Source: Ruminococcus flavefaciens (lineage in GTDB: Bacteria > Bacillota > Clostridia > Oscillospirales > Ruminococcaceae). Taken from it: DNA of 43,114 nucleotides. Where the stretch lies: NCBI GenBank assembly GCA_023662725.1, contig JAMPIL010000014.1, positions 1 through 43,114 on the forward strand, written 5' to 3'. Below are positions 34,103 through 43,055 of this stretch, one piece after another (the first letter of the stretch is position 1; every line of letters begins with the position of its first letter). The translations under genes were made by a program, and so were the position numbers. The notes under the pieces were generated by a model. The model ran no database searches, was not told the origin of the DNA, and saw only the letters and a program-made list of their open reading frames with translations.

Positions 34103-34885
34103 ATGCTTGCCAATTATCACACCCACACCTTCCGCTGCCGTCATGCCTATGGCGAGGACAGGGAATATATCGAACACGCAGTCGCTCATGGAATGAAAGT
34201 TCTCGGTTTTTCCGACCACTGCCCATGGATTTTCGGAGACGGATTTGTTTCGGGAACAAGAATGCTTCCAACACAGCTTGACGATTATTTTTCATCACTT
34301 ACAGCTCTTAAAAAGGAATATGCGTCCGATATTACTATATATATTGGTTTTGAAGCGGAATATATTCCCGAACTTATGGAAACGCAGAATAAGCTTCTTT
34401 CGGATTATCCTGTAGACTACATGATACTCGGCGAGCATTTTACCGCAAGAGAGCCTTATTCAGAATATGTAGGCTTTGAAACGACCTATGCAGCTTTCTT
34501 AAAAAAATATGTCGATCTCGTAATCGAGGGCATGGAAACGGGAAAATATAAATATACGGCTCATCCTGATCTGTTTAACTTTGTCGGCGATAACGCTGTT
34601 TATTATGAACAGTATTCAAGACTTTGCCGCTATTTCAAATCAAAAAATATCCCTATTGAAATAAATCTTCTCGGTTTGAACGATAATCGTCACTATCCGT
34701 CTGATAAATTTCTGAAAATAGCCGGAGAAATCGGCAGCTCTGCGATAATCGGCTGCGACGCACATACTCCGGACGTACTTTCATGCTCTGAGAAAATTGA
34801 AAAATGCTGTGAAACAGCCAAAAAATACGATCTCGAACTTATAGACTATCTTCCGGGACTTGAACCGCTTGAACCGGAAATTTAA
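34103..34885 (+). CDS. PHP-domain phosphatase (histidinol-phosphatase-like)
   Basis: A 260-residue PHP-fold phosphoesterase, with metal ligands in NYHTHTFRCRHAYG, FSDHCPW, EAEYIPE and AHPDLF, and GCDAHTPD near the C-terminus. It resembles HisK/HisJ histidinol phosphatase, but no his genes are here, so a different phosphate ester is possible. The start at 34103 has GAAAGGAG 8 bases upstream; a frame reaching to 34067 lacks a site. The gene is first in a unit with pth and mfd. Confidence 0.9.
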   Translation: MLANYHTHTFRCRHAYGEDREYIEHAVAHGMKVLGFSDHCPWIFGDGFVSGTRMLPTQLDDYFSSLTALKKEYASDITIYIGFEAEYIPELMETQNKLLSDYPVDYMILGEHFTAREPYSEYVGFETTYAAFLKKYVDLVIEGMETGKYKYTAHPDLFNFVGDNAVYYEQYSRLCRYFKSKNIPIEINLLGLNDNRHYPSDKFLKIAGEIGSSAIIGCDAHTPDVLSCSEKIEKCCETAKKYDLELIDYLPGLEPLEPEI

Positions 34886-34903
34886 TTGCAAAGGAGAAAT
34901 TTT

Positions 34904-35530
34904 ATGAGTATTTTTGATATCTTCGACAGAATTTCCTCGGATTCTTCCCGTGCAGGAGGTAAAATAGAATATATAATAGCCGGACTCGGCAATCCGGGAA
35001 TGGAATACGACAACACCCGTCATAACGCAGGCTTCAACGTACTAGATACCCTTGCCTCGCAGCTCGGCGAAAATATAAATCGGCTGAAATTCAAGGGTAA
35101 AACCTCCGAAGCTTCGGTCGGCGGCAAACGCTGTCTGCTTCTTAAACCGACAACCTATATGAACAATAGCGGCGAATCCATAGTTCAGGCAATGGAATTC
35201 TACAAAATCGGCATCGACCATGTTATAGTTGTCTGCGACGATATTTCTCTTGATACAGGAAAGCTCCGCATACGCAGAAAGGGAAGCCACGGAGGTCATA
35301 ACGGTCTGCGGAGCATCTGTGAGCTTACAGGCAGCGATGATTTCCCACGCATTAAAATAGGAGTCGGCAAAAAACCTCACCCCGATTATGACCTTGCGAA
35401 ATGGGTTCTCGGAAAATTCGGCAAAGAGGATACCGAAAGAATGAAAAAATCCGCCGAAAATGCCTGTGAGTGCATAAAGCTGATGGTTCAAGGCAAAACG
35501 GACGAGGCTATGAATAAATTTAACAGCTAA
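34904..35530 (+). CDS. pth: Peptidyl-tRNA hydrolase
   Basis: A 208-residue Pth that frees tRNA from peptidyl-tRNA drop-off. Its core begins at ~residue 23 with YIIAGLGNPGMEYDNTRHNA, containing the catalytic His, followed by LLKPTTYMNNSG, VCDDISLDTG and KGSHGGHNGL. The first ~22 residues (MSIFDIFDRISSDSSRAGGK) are an extension not found in the shorter E. coli enzyme. AAGGAG precedes the ATG at 34904. It precedes mfd as in Bacillus. Confidence 0.96.
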   Translation: MSIFDIFDRISSDSSRAGGKIEYIIAGLGNPGMEYDNTRHNAGFNVLDTLASQLGENINRLKFKGKTSEASVGGKRCLLLKPTTYMNNSGESIVQAMEFYKIGIDHVIVVCDDISLDTGKLRIRRKGSHGGHNGLRSICELTGSDDFPRIKIGVGKKPHPDYDLAKWVLGKFGKEDTERMKKSAENACECIKLMVQGKTDEAMNKFNS

Positions 35531-35620
35531 TCAAAAGAGAACGCTGACCATTTCCATATACTCAGTAAAGGCAATGCCGGTTTCTTAAATATCCACTCAA
35601 TTATTTACGGAGATAATAAA

Positions 35621-38600
35621 ATGTACCTATTCAAACAACTTTTCAGCGAGCTTTCCGGCTTTAAAAGCGTCACGGAAGCTATAAATAAAAAAATCTCACC
35701 TGTTTCCGTAACAGGCCTTTCGCACATACACAGAGCTAACCTTATCTACGCTCTTTCAGGAGACAAAATCAATCTTGTAATCACCGGATCGGAAGCCGAG
35801 GCAAAAAAACTCTGTGACGATATCAATATGATGTCCGGAACGGAAACGGCTGTGCTTTTTCCGTCAAAAGAGCTTGTTCTCACTCCCGTAGACAGTTCCA
35901 ACCACGAATACGAGCATATGCGTATCGCTGCTCTCAGCAAGGCTATGCGAAACCAATGCGGAGTAATCTGCGCAAGCATCGAAGCCGTTATGCAGCCGGT
36001 GATTCCGGTCGGAGTTTTGATTGCCGCAGGAAAAGAACTTTCTGTCGGTCAGGAAATAGACCTTACCGCTTTCTGCTCAGAACTTTCAAAAAGCGGCTAT
36101 CAGCGCTGCGAAAAGGTAGAGGGAGCTTCACAGTTTTCAGTCAGAGGTTCTATTCTTGATATTTTCCCTGTTCAGTCCGATAAACCTGTAAGAATAGAGC
36201 TTTTCGGCGATGAGATCGACAGCATATCGGAATTTGAAGTAGACTCGCAGAGACGTACCGATTCCCTTGACAAAATCGCAATTTCTCCGGCGAGCGAAAT
36301 CCTTTACGACTGTCGGGAACTTGCGGAAAAAATTGAAGCTCTCAGTAAAAAAGTGCGTGGAAAGCGTATGGAGCTTGTCCGTGAAAGGCTTAATTCAGAT
36401 ATACAGCGTCTTGAAAGCGGCGAACTTCTTGCTCACAGCGTTAAATATTACCCTCTTATTTACGGGGAATCCTCAACTGTTTTCGACTATATCGACGGAA
36501 CTGTTCTTTTCAGCGATTTTTCCGACGTTATGGACAGCTGTTCCGGAGTCATATCACGTTATAACGAGGATGTGAAGATCCTTATCGAGGACGGACAGCT
36601 CTGTAAAGGACTTGACGGATATATCCTTGAACTGCCGGTTATTCAGAATTTAGCAGATAAGCACGTCTGTCTTTACATGAGCAGCTTTATGCAGGGCGGC
36701 GAACGCATTGATTTCCGCCGTCTTGTAAGCTTTGAAGCCATGCAGACTGCTCCCTGGAGCGGTGAAATGAAACAGCTTATCGAAGACCTTCATTCGTTCA
36801 GGGAACGTGGCTACCGTATGATACTTGCGGCGGGAAGCGAAAAAACTCTCTCTATTATTCAAAGCGATATCGCAACAGAAGGCATCCCCTGCGATATTGC
36901 GTCCGATGAAATAAAACCGGAAAGCGGACGTGTTTGCCTTATGTCCGGAAGCTTCGGCGGAGGATTTGAATATCCCGAAAATAAAACTATTCTCATAACT
37001 CAGGGACGTTCAATGGATTCGGCAAGGAAAAAACGCCGCAAAAAGAAAAATAAATCCGAAGAAATACGCAGTCTCGCCGATATCACAGAGGGCGATCTTG
37101 TCGTTCACTCCGGACACGGTATCGGACGCTTCGTCGGCATACGAAAGCTCGAATTCGACGGCGTTACCAAGGACTACATTACGATTCAGTATGCCGGAAC
37201 GGATAAGCTTTATATTCCCGTAACGCAGCTCGATATGGTTTCAAAATATATCGGTCCGAGAGATAATTCCGGAGTAAGGCTCAATAAACTCTCTTCAAAT
37301 GAGTGGCAGAAAACGAGAAGCAACGTCAAGCGTGCAGTCAAGGACATGGCTCACGAACTTATCGCTCTTTATGCGAAAAGAGAACAAAGCGAGGGATTTG
37401 CATTTTTCCCGGATGATGAACTTCAGCGTGACTTCGAGGAACGTTTTCCATATGCCGAAACGGACGATCAGCTTCAGTCTATCGCCGAAATAAAAGCCGA
37501 TATGGAACGCTCAAGACCTATGGAAAGACTTCTTTGCGGAGATGTCGGATTCGGAAAAACCGAAGTTGCGCTTCGTGCCGCAATGAAATGTGTTGTTTCG
37601 GGAAAGCAATGTGCGATTCTTGCTCCTACAACAGTTCTCGCCTATCAGCATTACCAGACCGCTCTTCGCCGATTCGAGCATTTCCCCGTTAATATCGAAC
37701 TCCTTTCACGTTACCGCAGTCCGAAACAACAGGAAGAGATAATCAAAAAGCTCAAACAGGGACGAATCGATATCCTTATCGGAACGCATAAAATAATCCA
37801 GAAAAGCGTAGTTTTCAAAGATCTCGGTCTTGCTATCATAGACGAGGAGCAGCGTTTCGGAGTTGCTCACAAGGAAAAATTCAAAGAAAATTTCAACGGA
37901 GTCGATGTTCTTATGCTGTCCGCAACGCCGATTCCGAGAACGCTTAATATGGCTATGAGCGGAATCCGTGATATGTCGGTAATTGAAGAACCGCCGCAGG
38001 ACAGACATCCTGTTCAGACATACGTTATCGAATATAATGCCGGAACAATAATTCAGGCAATCGTCAGAGAACTTCGCCGTGGAGGACAGGTCTACTACAT
38101 CCATAACCGTGTGGAGACGATTCAAGCCTGCGCTGCAAGGCTTCAGGAATTCCTTCCCGAAGCGAGAATAGCCTATGCTCACGGTCAAATGAGCGAGGAA
38201 GAAATGTCCGACATCTGGGAGCAGCTTGTTGATCATGAAATCGACATCCTCGTCTGCACCACTATTATTGAAACGGGAGTTGACGTACCGAACGTAAACA
38301 CCCTCGTTATCGAAGATTCCGACCGTTTCGGACTCTCTCAGCTGTATCAGCTCCGTGGAAGAGTCGGACGTTCAAACCGGAGGGGCTATGCTTATTTCAC
38401 ATACCAGCGTGATAAAGTCCTTACGGAAATTGCTACGAAACGTCTTAACGCAATGAAAGAATTTACTCAGTTCGGAAGCGGATTCCGCATTGCTCTGCGT
38501 GACCTCGAAATAAGAGGTGCAGGAAGCATTCTTGGAGGCAGACAGCACGGTCATATGGAAGCAGTCGGCTATGATATGTATTTACAGCTTCTTTCGGAAG

Positions 38601-39082
38601 CCATCGCAGAGGAAAAGGGCGAACAGCCGGAGAAAATTCCGGAATGTCTTGTTGATATCCAGATCGACGCTCATATCCCGGAAAAGTATATCTCAAGTCT
38701 TAATCAGCGTATTGACATCTATAGAAAGATAATGACCGTTAATCATGATGACGACAAAACCGATCTCATCGACGAGCTTATAGACCGTTACGGCGAACCG
38801 CCTAAATCCGTTATCGGACTTATCGACGTTTCACTTCTGCGAAACAAGGCGGCTCATCTCGGAATCACTGAAATATCGCAGAAAAATGGATCCATGTATT
38901 TCTATACGGAATATATGAACACCGATCAGATCGCTGCTCTTTCAAAGGCTTATAAAGGAAAGATCACATTCAACGGTCTTGGAAAATCCTATGTTTCAAT
39001 TAAAATCTCGTCAAGAATCCGTCCTTTTGATATGATGAAAGAAACGGTTGAACTTATTTATGAGCATCGAAACAAGCAATGA
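35621..39082 (+). CDS. mfd: Transcription-repair coupling factor Mfd
   Basis: A 1153-residue Mfd that removes stalled RNA polymerase and recruits UvrA. It has the UvrB-like N-terminal module (~1-350), a lysine-rich break (RKKRRKKKNKSEE), the RNA polymerase-interacting CarD-type domain (VVHSGHGIGRFVGIRKLEFD), and the translocase motor: Walker A CGDVGFGKTEVALR, DEEQRFG, SATPIPRTLNM and QLRGRVGRS. The TRCF domain is at the C-terminus. Full length and unbroken. It lies 90 bases after pth, with TTACGGAG upstream of the ATG. Confidence 0.97.
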   Translation: MYLFKQLFSELSGFKSVTEAINKKISPVSVTGLSHIHRANLIYALSGDKINLVITGSEAEAKKLCDDINMMSGTETAVLFPSKELVLTPVDSSNHEYEHMRIAALSKAMRNQCGVICASIEAVMQPVIPVGVLIAAGKELSVGQEIDLTAFCSELSKSGYQRCEKVEGASQFSVRGSILDIFPVQSDKPVRIELFGDEIDSISEFEVDSQRRTDSLDKIAISPASEILYDCRELAEKIEALSKKVRGKRMELVRERLNSDIQRLESGELLAHSVKYYPLIYGESSTVFDYIDGTVLFSDFSDVMDSCSGVISRYNEDVKILIEDGQLCKGLDGYILELPVIQNLADKHVCLYMSSFMQGGERIDFRRLVSFEAMQTAPWSGEMKQLIEDLHSFRERGYRMILAAGSEKTLSIIQSDIATEGIPCDIASDEIKPESGRVCLMSGSFGGGFEYPENKTILITQGRSMDSARKKRRKKKNKSEEIRSLADITEGDLVVHSGHGIGRFVGIRKLEFDGVTKDYITIQYAGTDKLYIPVTQLDMVSKYIGPRDNSGVRLNKLSSNEWQKTRSNVKRAVKDMAHELIALYAKREQSEGFAFFPDDELQRDFEERFPYAETDDQLQSIAEIKADMERSRPMERLLCGDVGFGKTEVALRAAMKCVVSGKQCAILAPTTVLAYQHYQTALRRFEHFPVNIELLSRYRSPKQQEEIIKKLKQGRIDILIGTHKIIQKSVVFKDLGLAIIDEEQRFGVAHKEKFKENFNGVDVLMLSATPIPRTLNMAMSGIRDMSVIEEPPQDRHPVQTYVIEYNAGTIIQAIVRELRRGGQVYYIHNRVETIQACAARLQEFLPEARIAYAHGQMSEEEMSDIWEQLVDHEIDILVCTTIIETGVDVPNVNTLVIEDSDRFGLSQLYQLRGRVGRSNRRGYAYFTYQRDKVLTEIATKRLNAMKEFTQFGSGFRIALRDLEIRGAGSILGGRQHGHMEAVGYDMYLQLLSEAIAEEKGEQPEKIPECLVDIQIDAHIPEKYISSLNQRIDIYRKIMTVNHDDDKTDLIDELIDRYGEPPKSVIGLIDVSLLRNKAAHLGITEISQKNGSMYFYTEYMNTDQIAALSKAYKGKITFNGLGKSYVSIKISSRIRPFDMMKETVELIYEHRNKQ

Positions 39083-39294
39083 CCAACTCTGCGAATATGC
39101 ATAATTATACTAACACGCAATTCATAGGAGAAAATGTGCGGTATGCATACATCGAATTGTGTAAGTTTGTTTAAATTGCTAATTTACTTTATCATTATTA
39201 TGTGATAAAATAATGATATAATATTATATAGTGTGGCGGGTTAATAAGAATAGGCACTGATGTCGCTATGCACTGAAAGTTAGGAGTTTTAATT
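39083..39294. other. Intergenic region before the surface protein gene
   Basis: 212 AT-rich bases. A perfect 10-bp inverted repeat, TATCATTATT (39190-39199) and AATAATGATA (39209-39218), has a 9-base loop and runs into a TATAAT at 39217-39222, so it may be an operator or hairpin at the promoter. A good -35 is not seen. A TGTGCGG-starting 23-codon frame near 39135 is not credible as a gene. Confidence 0.5.
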
Positions 39295-40083
39295 ATGCAA
39301 ATGAATAAGTTTTTTGCAACTGCTGCATCTGCACTTTCACTGTCTGCTCTCGCCGCAATGAACTTCTCAGCAAGCGCTGCTGTTACTGAGATTCCATACA
39401 CTCAGTCCGATAGTTCTCTTTCAACCGATGCCGACGGTCGTTCACTCATAAGAAATATCTATAATACGTGGACTACAATACATACAACTGATATTGATGG
39501 TCCAAAAACTACAATTGAGGACAACGTTACAGTGGAATTCACTGTAAGCGGTATCGGCGATTCTTCAACTACAGACGACGGAACTCAGCTTAAAGCATGG
39601 CTTGCCGGTAGTATTGCTGGTAATTCTGTATGGAAGCTTGATGAAGCCGGAGAATATGCTATTGATATTAATGGAGATGGCACATACACAGCTACATGGT
39701 CACTTGAAAGTTCTGAAAATGTTGATTGTCTCATCGTTCAGACTAACATAAACATCTACTCTTTCGGCAACAATATTACAGGCATTGACGATACAACAGC
39801 TAATATTACTGTAAATAAAATTTACACCGGTAAGGAAGATGATCCTGCTGAAACAACTACAACAGCTGCTCCTGCCGGAAATACAACCACAACAACCACA
39901 ACAACTACAGCTAAGCCAGCTGACGGCACAACAACAACTGCAAAGCCTGCTGCCAGCGGTGCAACTACTACTACTGTAAAGAAAGAAGCTTCCGCAGCTA
40001 CAGGCGATATGGGCGTAGGTCTTGCCGTTGCTGCTGTTGCAGTTGCCGGAGCTGCTGCATTTGTTTCAAGAAAAAAGGACTAA
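39295..40083 (+). CDS. Secreted surface protein with Thr-rich linker and C-terminal sorting-like tail
   Basis: A 262-residue secreted protein. The signal peptide ends near SASAA (~residue 30). The mature region (~30-185) is beta-rich with conserved-looking ETIPYTQ-like and VEFTVSGIGDSST segments, with no family I can name. A Thr/Pro/Ala linker (~185-232; long runs of Thr, AKPADG repeats) leads to a tail ATGDMGVG, a hydrophobic helix and RKKD. The tail has the layout of a sortase signal, but the motif is AATGD rather than LPxTG. AGGAG is 8 bases before the ATG at 39295. It probably binds or displays at the cell wall. Confidence 0.85.
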   Translation: MQMNKFFATAASALSLSALAAMNFSASAAVTEIPYTQSDSSLSTDADGRSLIRNIYNTWTTIHTTDIDGPKTTIEDNVTVEFTVSGIGDSSTTDDGTQLKAWLAGSIAGNSVWKLDEAGEYAIDINGDGTYTATWSLESSENVDCLIVQTNINIYSFGNNITGIDDTTANITVNKIYTGKEDDPAETTTTAAPAGNTTTTTTTTTAKPADGTTTTAKPAASGATTTTVKKEASAATGDMGVGLAVAAVAVAGAAAFVSRKKD

Positions 40084-40111
40084 TTTAAATTCCGATAATT
40101 GCGATTTATAT

Positions 40112-40137
40112 AATGCCCTCTGATTTCAGGGGGCATT
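40112..40137 (+). terminator. Terminator-like hairpin after the surface protein gene
   Basis: AATGCCCTCTG pairs with CAGGGGGCATT (11 bp, one G-U pair) with loop ATTT. Only TTAACTT follows, so it is a weak terminator; the next gene starts 20 bases later. Confidence 0.6.
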
Positions 40138-40157
40138 TAACTTAAAAGGAGTTTTCA

Positions 40158-40973
40158 ATGAATTTCAAAAAAATCCAATCGATGGCTGCCGCACTGATCT
40201 TTGTTTTCTGTCTGGTGTCATGCGCCGGAAAAAACAGCTCGGATTCATCCGAGACCGCTGTGACTACGGCTTATGGAACAGAGGATGATTTTCAGCCGAT
40301 CGAGGTAACTTCCGAAGAGCTTGTTCCTCCGTCACCGGCAGATTCACCCGATGCTAACGCCGTAACCTTTGATGACGATGATTTCTCTTTCGCCTATATT
40401 CAGGATCAGGATCCGGATTCTGCTAAGGGAACACTTGTAATTGCCGAAGTTCAGGGAAATAAAATGCTGAAATTTGACGACGATTTCTCTGTTCCAACTA
40501 AGGGAAAGGTTCAGAAAATCATCATCAATGCCGCAGCGCTCCTTGGAACAGATAATCTTCCTAAGGTAAGAAGCATTGAATTTGATATGTATGCCGATGC
40601 AGAAACAGCCGCTTATATCAACGAGGACGGCGAAAATGTTAAAGTCCCCGGAACTATCAACGGCGGAGGCGGTACTGTAACTTCCAGAACCGACAGTGAA
40701 GGAAAAGGAAGATGGTACGATTTCGATGAATTTGAAGGCGGCGAATATAATTTTGATATGTCCGGAGCCGTTCACGCAGAATTCAAATTTCTCCTTTCAG
40801 CAAGCGGATTATGTTGGTCATCCGAAATGGAGGACGCAAATTTCCTCATTATGCGTTGGGGATCTGAAAATGACTCCAATTTGTACATTGACAACATCGT
40901 TTTCTATGATGAAAACGGAGAATCTATTCCTCTTATCGACCGTTCAGCTGTACCAACCGAAGAAACAACATAA
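40158..40973 (+). CDS. Predicted lipoprotein with beta-sandwich-like domain
   Basis: A 271-residue lipoprotein: signal peptide with lipobox LVSC (Cys22). A Ser/Thr/acidic linker (~25-60) precedes a beta-rich domain of ~200 residues (MLKFDDDFSVPTKG, IEFDMYADAETAAY, RWYDFDEFEGGEYNF, and the C-terminal LYIDNIVFYDENG). The last element is like the closing strand of carbohydrate-binding-type beta-sandwiches, which in this group often decorate exported proteins, but no binding site can be read with confidence. AAAGGAG precedes the ATG. A strong terminator follows. It may or may not share a transcript with the surface protein gene. Confidence 0.85.
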   Translation: MNFKKIQSMAAALIFVFCLVSCAGKNSSDSSETAVTTAYGTEDDFQPIEVTSEELVPPSPADSPDANAVTFDDDDFSFAYIQDQDPDSAKGTLVIAEVQGNKMLKFDDDFSVPTKGKVQKIIINAAALLGTDNLPKVRSIEFDMYADAETAAYINEDGENVKVPGTINGGGGTVTSRTDSEGKGRWYDFDEFEGGEYNFDMSGAVHAEFKFLLSASGLCWSSEMEDANFLIMRWGSENDSNLYIDNIVFYDENGESIPLIDRSAVPTEETT

Positions 40974-40977
40974 AATA

Positions 40978-41018
40978 AACCCGAAAAGAATTTCAACGTT
41001 CTTTTCGGGTTATTTTCA
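40978..41018. terminator. Bidirectional terminator
   Basis: AACCCGAAAAGAA and TTCTTTTCGGGTT form a perfect 13-bp stem with an 8-base loop, followed by ATTTTC on the plus strand. The minus strand reads on into TTATTTTATG. It serves the lipoprotein gene and the convergent gene at 41037. Confidence 0.9.
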
Positions 41019-41036
41019 TTATATGAAATTTATCAG

Positions 41037-41498
41037 CTATACTTTATTTTTCGAGAACTGCTCATAGGCAGTATCTATTTTAGAACAAAGCTTTGCGTAA
41101 TCCTCTTCACCGCTTATAATGCCGTAACAGGGTTTATTATCATCTATGCAGCAGCTTCCATAGTCATTGAAATAATTATCGCTGTTATAATAAAATTCGA
41201 CAAACGGCAATATGTCTTCACGAATATCTTCATCCCACAATTTACCGTCACAATTTTTAAACAGATACTCAGTACCGCTTAACTGTCCATTTCTTACTTT
41301 AGCGCATTCCTCTTCGTCGGCATCCTCGCCTTCAAAGCCGCGTTCAATTATCCACCTTAAAAACAATCCGATATGATTGCCTGCAAAAAGCCAGATAATC
41401 TTTTCCTGTTCATCCGTAAGCTCCCCAGTAATATTGCGGTTCTTGCGGAAAAGTTCTTCAGCGCTGTCCCAATGCCAGTCTGCACGATCTATTGCCAT
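41037..41498 (-). CDS. Acidic hypothetical protein (possible DUF7832-like)
   Basis: A 153-residue acidic, Trp-rich protein: WHWDSAEELFRKN at the start, then HIGLFLRWIIERGFEGEDAD and a Cys-containing segment (SCCIDDNKPCYG). Helical, with no membrane segment. The pattern of a Trp/His start and an HIGLFLRWIIERG motif recalls a family I associate with DUF7832 and with immunity-like proteins, but that is from memory and uncertain. It precedes a terminator on its 3' side and lies 36 bases after the DUF2130 gene. Confidence 0.7.
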   Translation of the reverse strand: MAIDRADWHWDSAEELFRKNRNITGELTDEQEKIIWLFAGNHIGLFLRWIIERGFEGEDADEEECAKVRNGQLSGTEYLFKNCDGKLWDEDIREDILPFVEFYYNSDNYFNDYGSCCIDDNKPCYGIISGEEDYAKLCSKIDTAYEQFSKNKV

Positions 41499-41534
41499 AA
41501 AATCAATTCACTTCTTTCATGTAAATAAAAATCA

Positions 41535-42983
41535 TTAACTCTCATCGTTATCAAGTTCTGAAAACATTTCCAGCATTGTGGGATTGTCTTTAGTAAGCTT
41601 TTTTATTGATATATCGTCTAATTTGTTGTTTGCTTTTTTAAAATGATCTATGCTTAAGAGAAGATTATCCCTAACACTTTCAAGAGTTTTAATGGTCTTG
41701 TTAATTTCAGAAATTGCCTTATCAAAACTATTGTTAGCATTTTTATAATGCTTTAAAAAAATGTCCTTGTAAGAATTTAATTTACTTTCAAAATTCGTGA
41801 TATCAATACTTTGATTCTCTAATTCTTTTACTCGTCTTTTATATTCTATTGCATTTGACGCAGCATTACGAAGTATTGAGATAATTGTAAGAAAACATTG
41901 CGGACGTACAACATACATTTTCTCATATTGTTCATCAGAAACGTCAACTATCCCTTGATTATAATATTCATTATCAGCTTCAAGAAGAGTCACCAGCACA
42001 GCATATTCACAGTTTTTCAGTTTTCTGTCTTTGTCAAGTTCTTTAAAGAAATCTTCATTCTTATGCTTGGCAGCGGTAGTATCCATTTCATTCTTCATTT
42101 CAAACATAATAGATATGAGTTCATTACCGTATTCATCAATTTCACGATAAATAAAGTCTCCTTTACTATTATTCTTTACATCGTTATCCTTTTCAAATGA
42201 AACACGTCCCGGAGGAAAATATCCCTGAATTTTTCTGAATTCATTTTCACAATGCTTTTCAAGACTTTCGCCAACCATTTTTGTAGATAATCTGGCTTTA
42301 AAATCCTTATAATATTCGACCAGTTCTCTTTGTTGTTTAAGTTCAGCTTCATATTCAGCTTTTTGTGCATCACGTTCTTTTTCAATTTCAGCAACAGCCG
42401 TATTGATCGCAAGTTTTTCTTTTACTGATTGTTCCCTTAATTCAGAATTAAGACGCTGGATTTCAATATTCTTCTCACTTTCAGACTTCTGCATATTGAT
42501 TATATGCTGCTGTTCAGAACTTTCCAATTCGGAACGAAGTCTTTCAATATCAATATTTAACTTGTTGATTTCTTCATTCTTTTGTGAAAGAGCTTTAGTA
42601 ACCTCTGATTCAATTTCCGAACTATGCGATTGATTTATATTATCTATCTGCTGTTCAAGCATTAAAATCTTAGTTTCTTTTTCACTTACCGACTGCTGTA
42701 AGTCTAACGAGTGCTGTTTTTCAGAGCTTTCCAATTCGGCTTTAAACTTTTCAATATCAAGTTTTAATTTACTTATTTCGCTATCCTTGAAAGCTTTTAT
42801 CTCATTAATCTTAATTTCTGTATCCTTAGAATGCTGAGCTTCTATATGTTTCTCGTATTCAGATTTATATTTTGCAATTTCTTTGTCAAATTCTTTGGTA
42901 CGAACCTGACTGAGAATTGCTGCAAATCCCGCTTCATCCACAGTAAATAATTGTCCGCAATTAGGACACTTGATTTCATTCAT
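41535..42983 (-). CDS. DUF2130 protein: zinc-ribbon, coiled coil and PD-(D/E)xK-like domain
   Basis: A 482-residue protein. The N-terminus has a CPNC knuckle in EIKCPNCGQLFTVDEAGFA. A long coiled coil follows (~30-230, heptad-rich Glu/Lys/Gln with repeated KAELESSEKQHSLDLQ-type blocks). The DUF2130 domain (~240-400) contains KGDFIYREIDEYGNE and IMFEMKNEMDTTAAKHKNED, an Asp...Glu-x-Lys layout of the PD-(D/E)xK nuclease fold. The protein resembles RmuC in architecture. A nuclease role is inferred, not shown. The start is uncertain: 42983 gives the usual MNEIKCPNC opening but has only a weak ribosome binding site. Confidence 0.85.
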   Translation of the reverse strand: MNEIKCPNCGQLFTVDEAGFAAILSQVRTKEFDKEIAKYKSEYEKHIEAQHSKDTEIKINEIKAFKDSEISKLKLDIEKFKAELESSEKQHSLDLQQSVSEKETKILMLEQQIDNINQSHSSEIESEVTKALSQKNEEINKLNIDIERLRSELESSEQQHIINMQKSESEKNIEIQRLNSELREQSVKEKLAINTAVAEIEKERDAQKAEYEAELKQQRELVEYYKDFKARLSTKMVGESLEKHCENEFRKIQGYFPPGRVSFEKDNDVKNNSKGDFIYREIDEYGNELISIMFEMKNEMDTTAAKHKNEDFFKELDKDRKLKNCEYAVLVTLLEADNEYYNQGIVDVSDEQYEKMYVVRPQCFLTIISILRNAASNAIEYKRRVKELENQSIDITNFESKLNSYKDIFLKHYKNANNSFDKAISEINKTIKTLESVRDNLLLSIDHFKKANNKLDDISIKKLTKDNPTMLEMFSELDNDES

Positions 42984-43055
42984 ATAACCAACTCGCACCC
43001 TTTCAATAAATTTGACATCAAGCATATTATTTTAATGACTTAACATGTTTTATTC

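Noticed and set aside
39134-39205. Short frame MCGMHTSNC... with AGGAG nearby
   Set aside because: The spacing from AGGAG to ATG is too short (about 4 bases) and the hydrophobic tail is simply AT-rich sequence.
39840-39990. CRISPR-like or satellite repeat
   Set aside because: The repeated ACA/ACC triplets are in frame within a Thr-rich linker of the surface protein and have no spacers.
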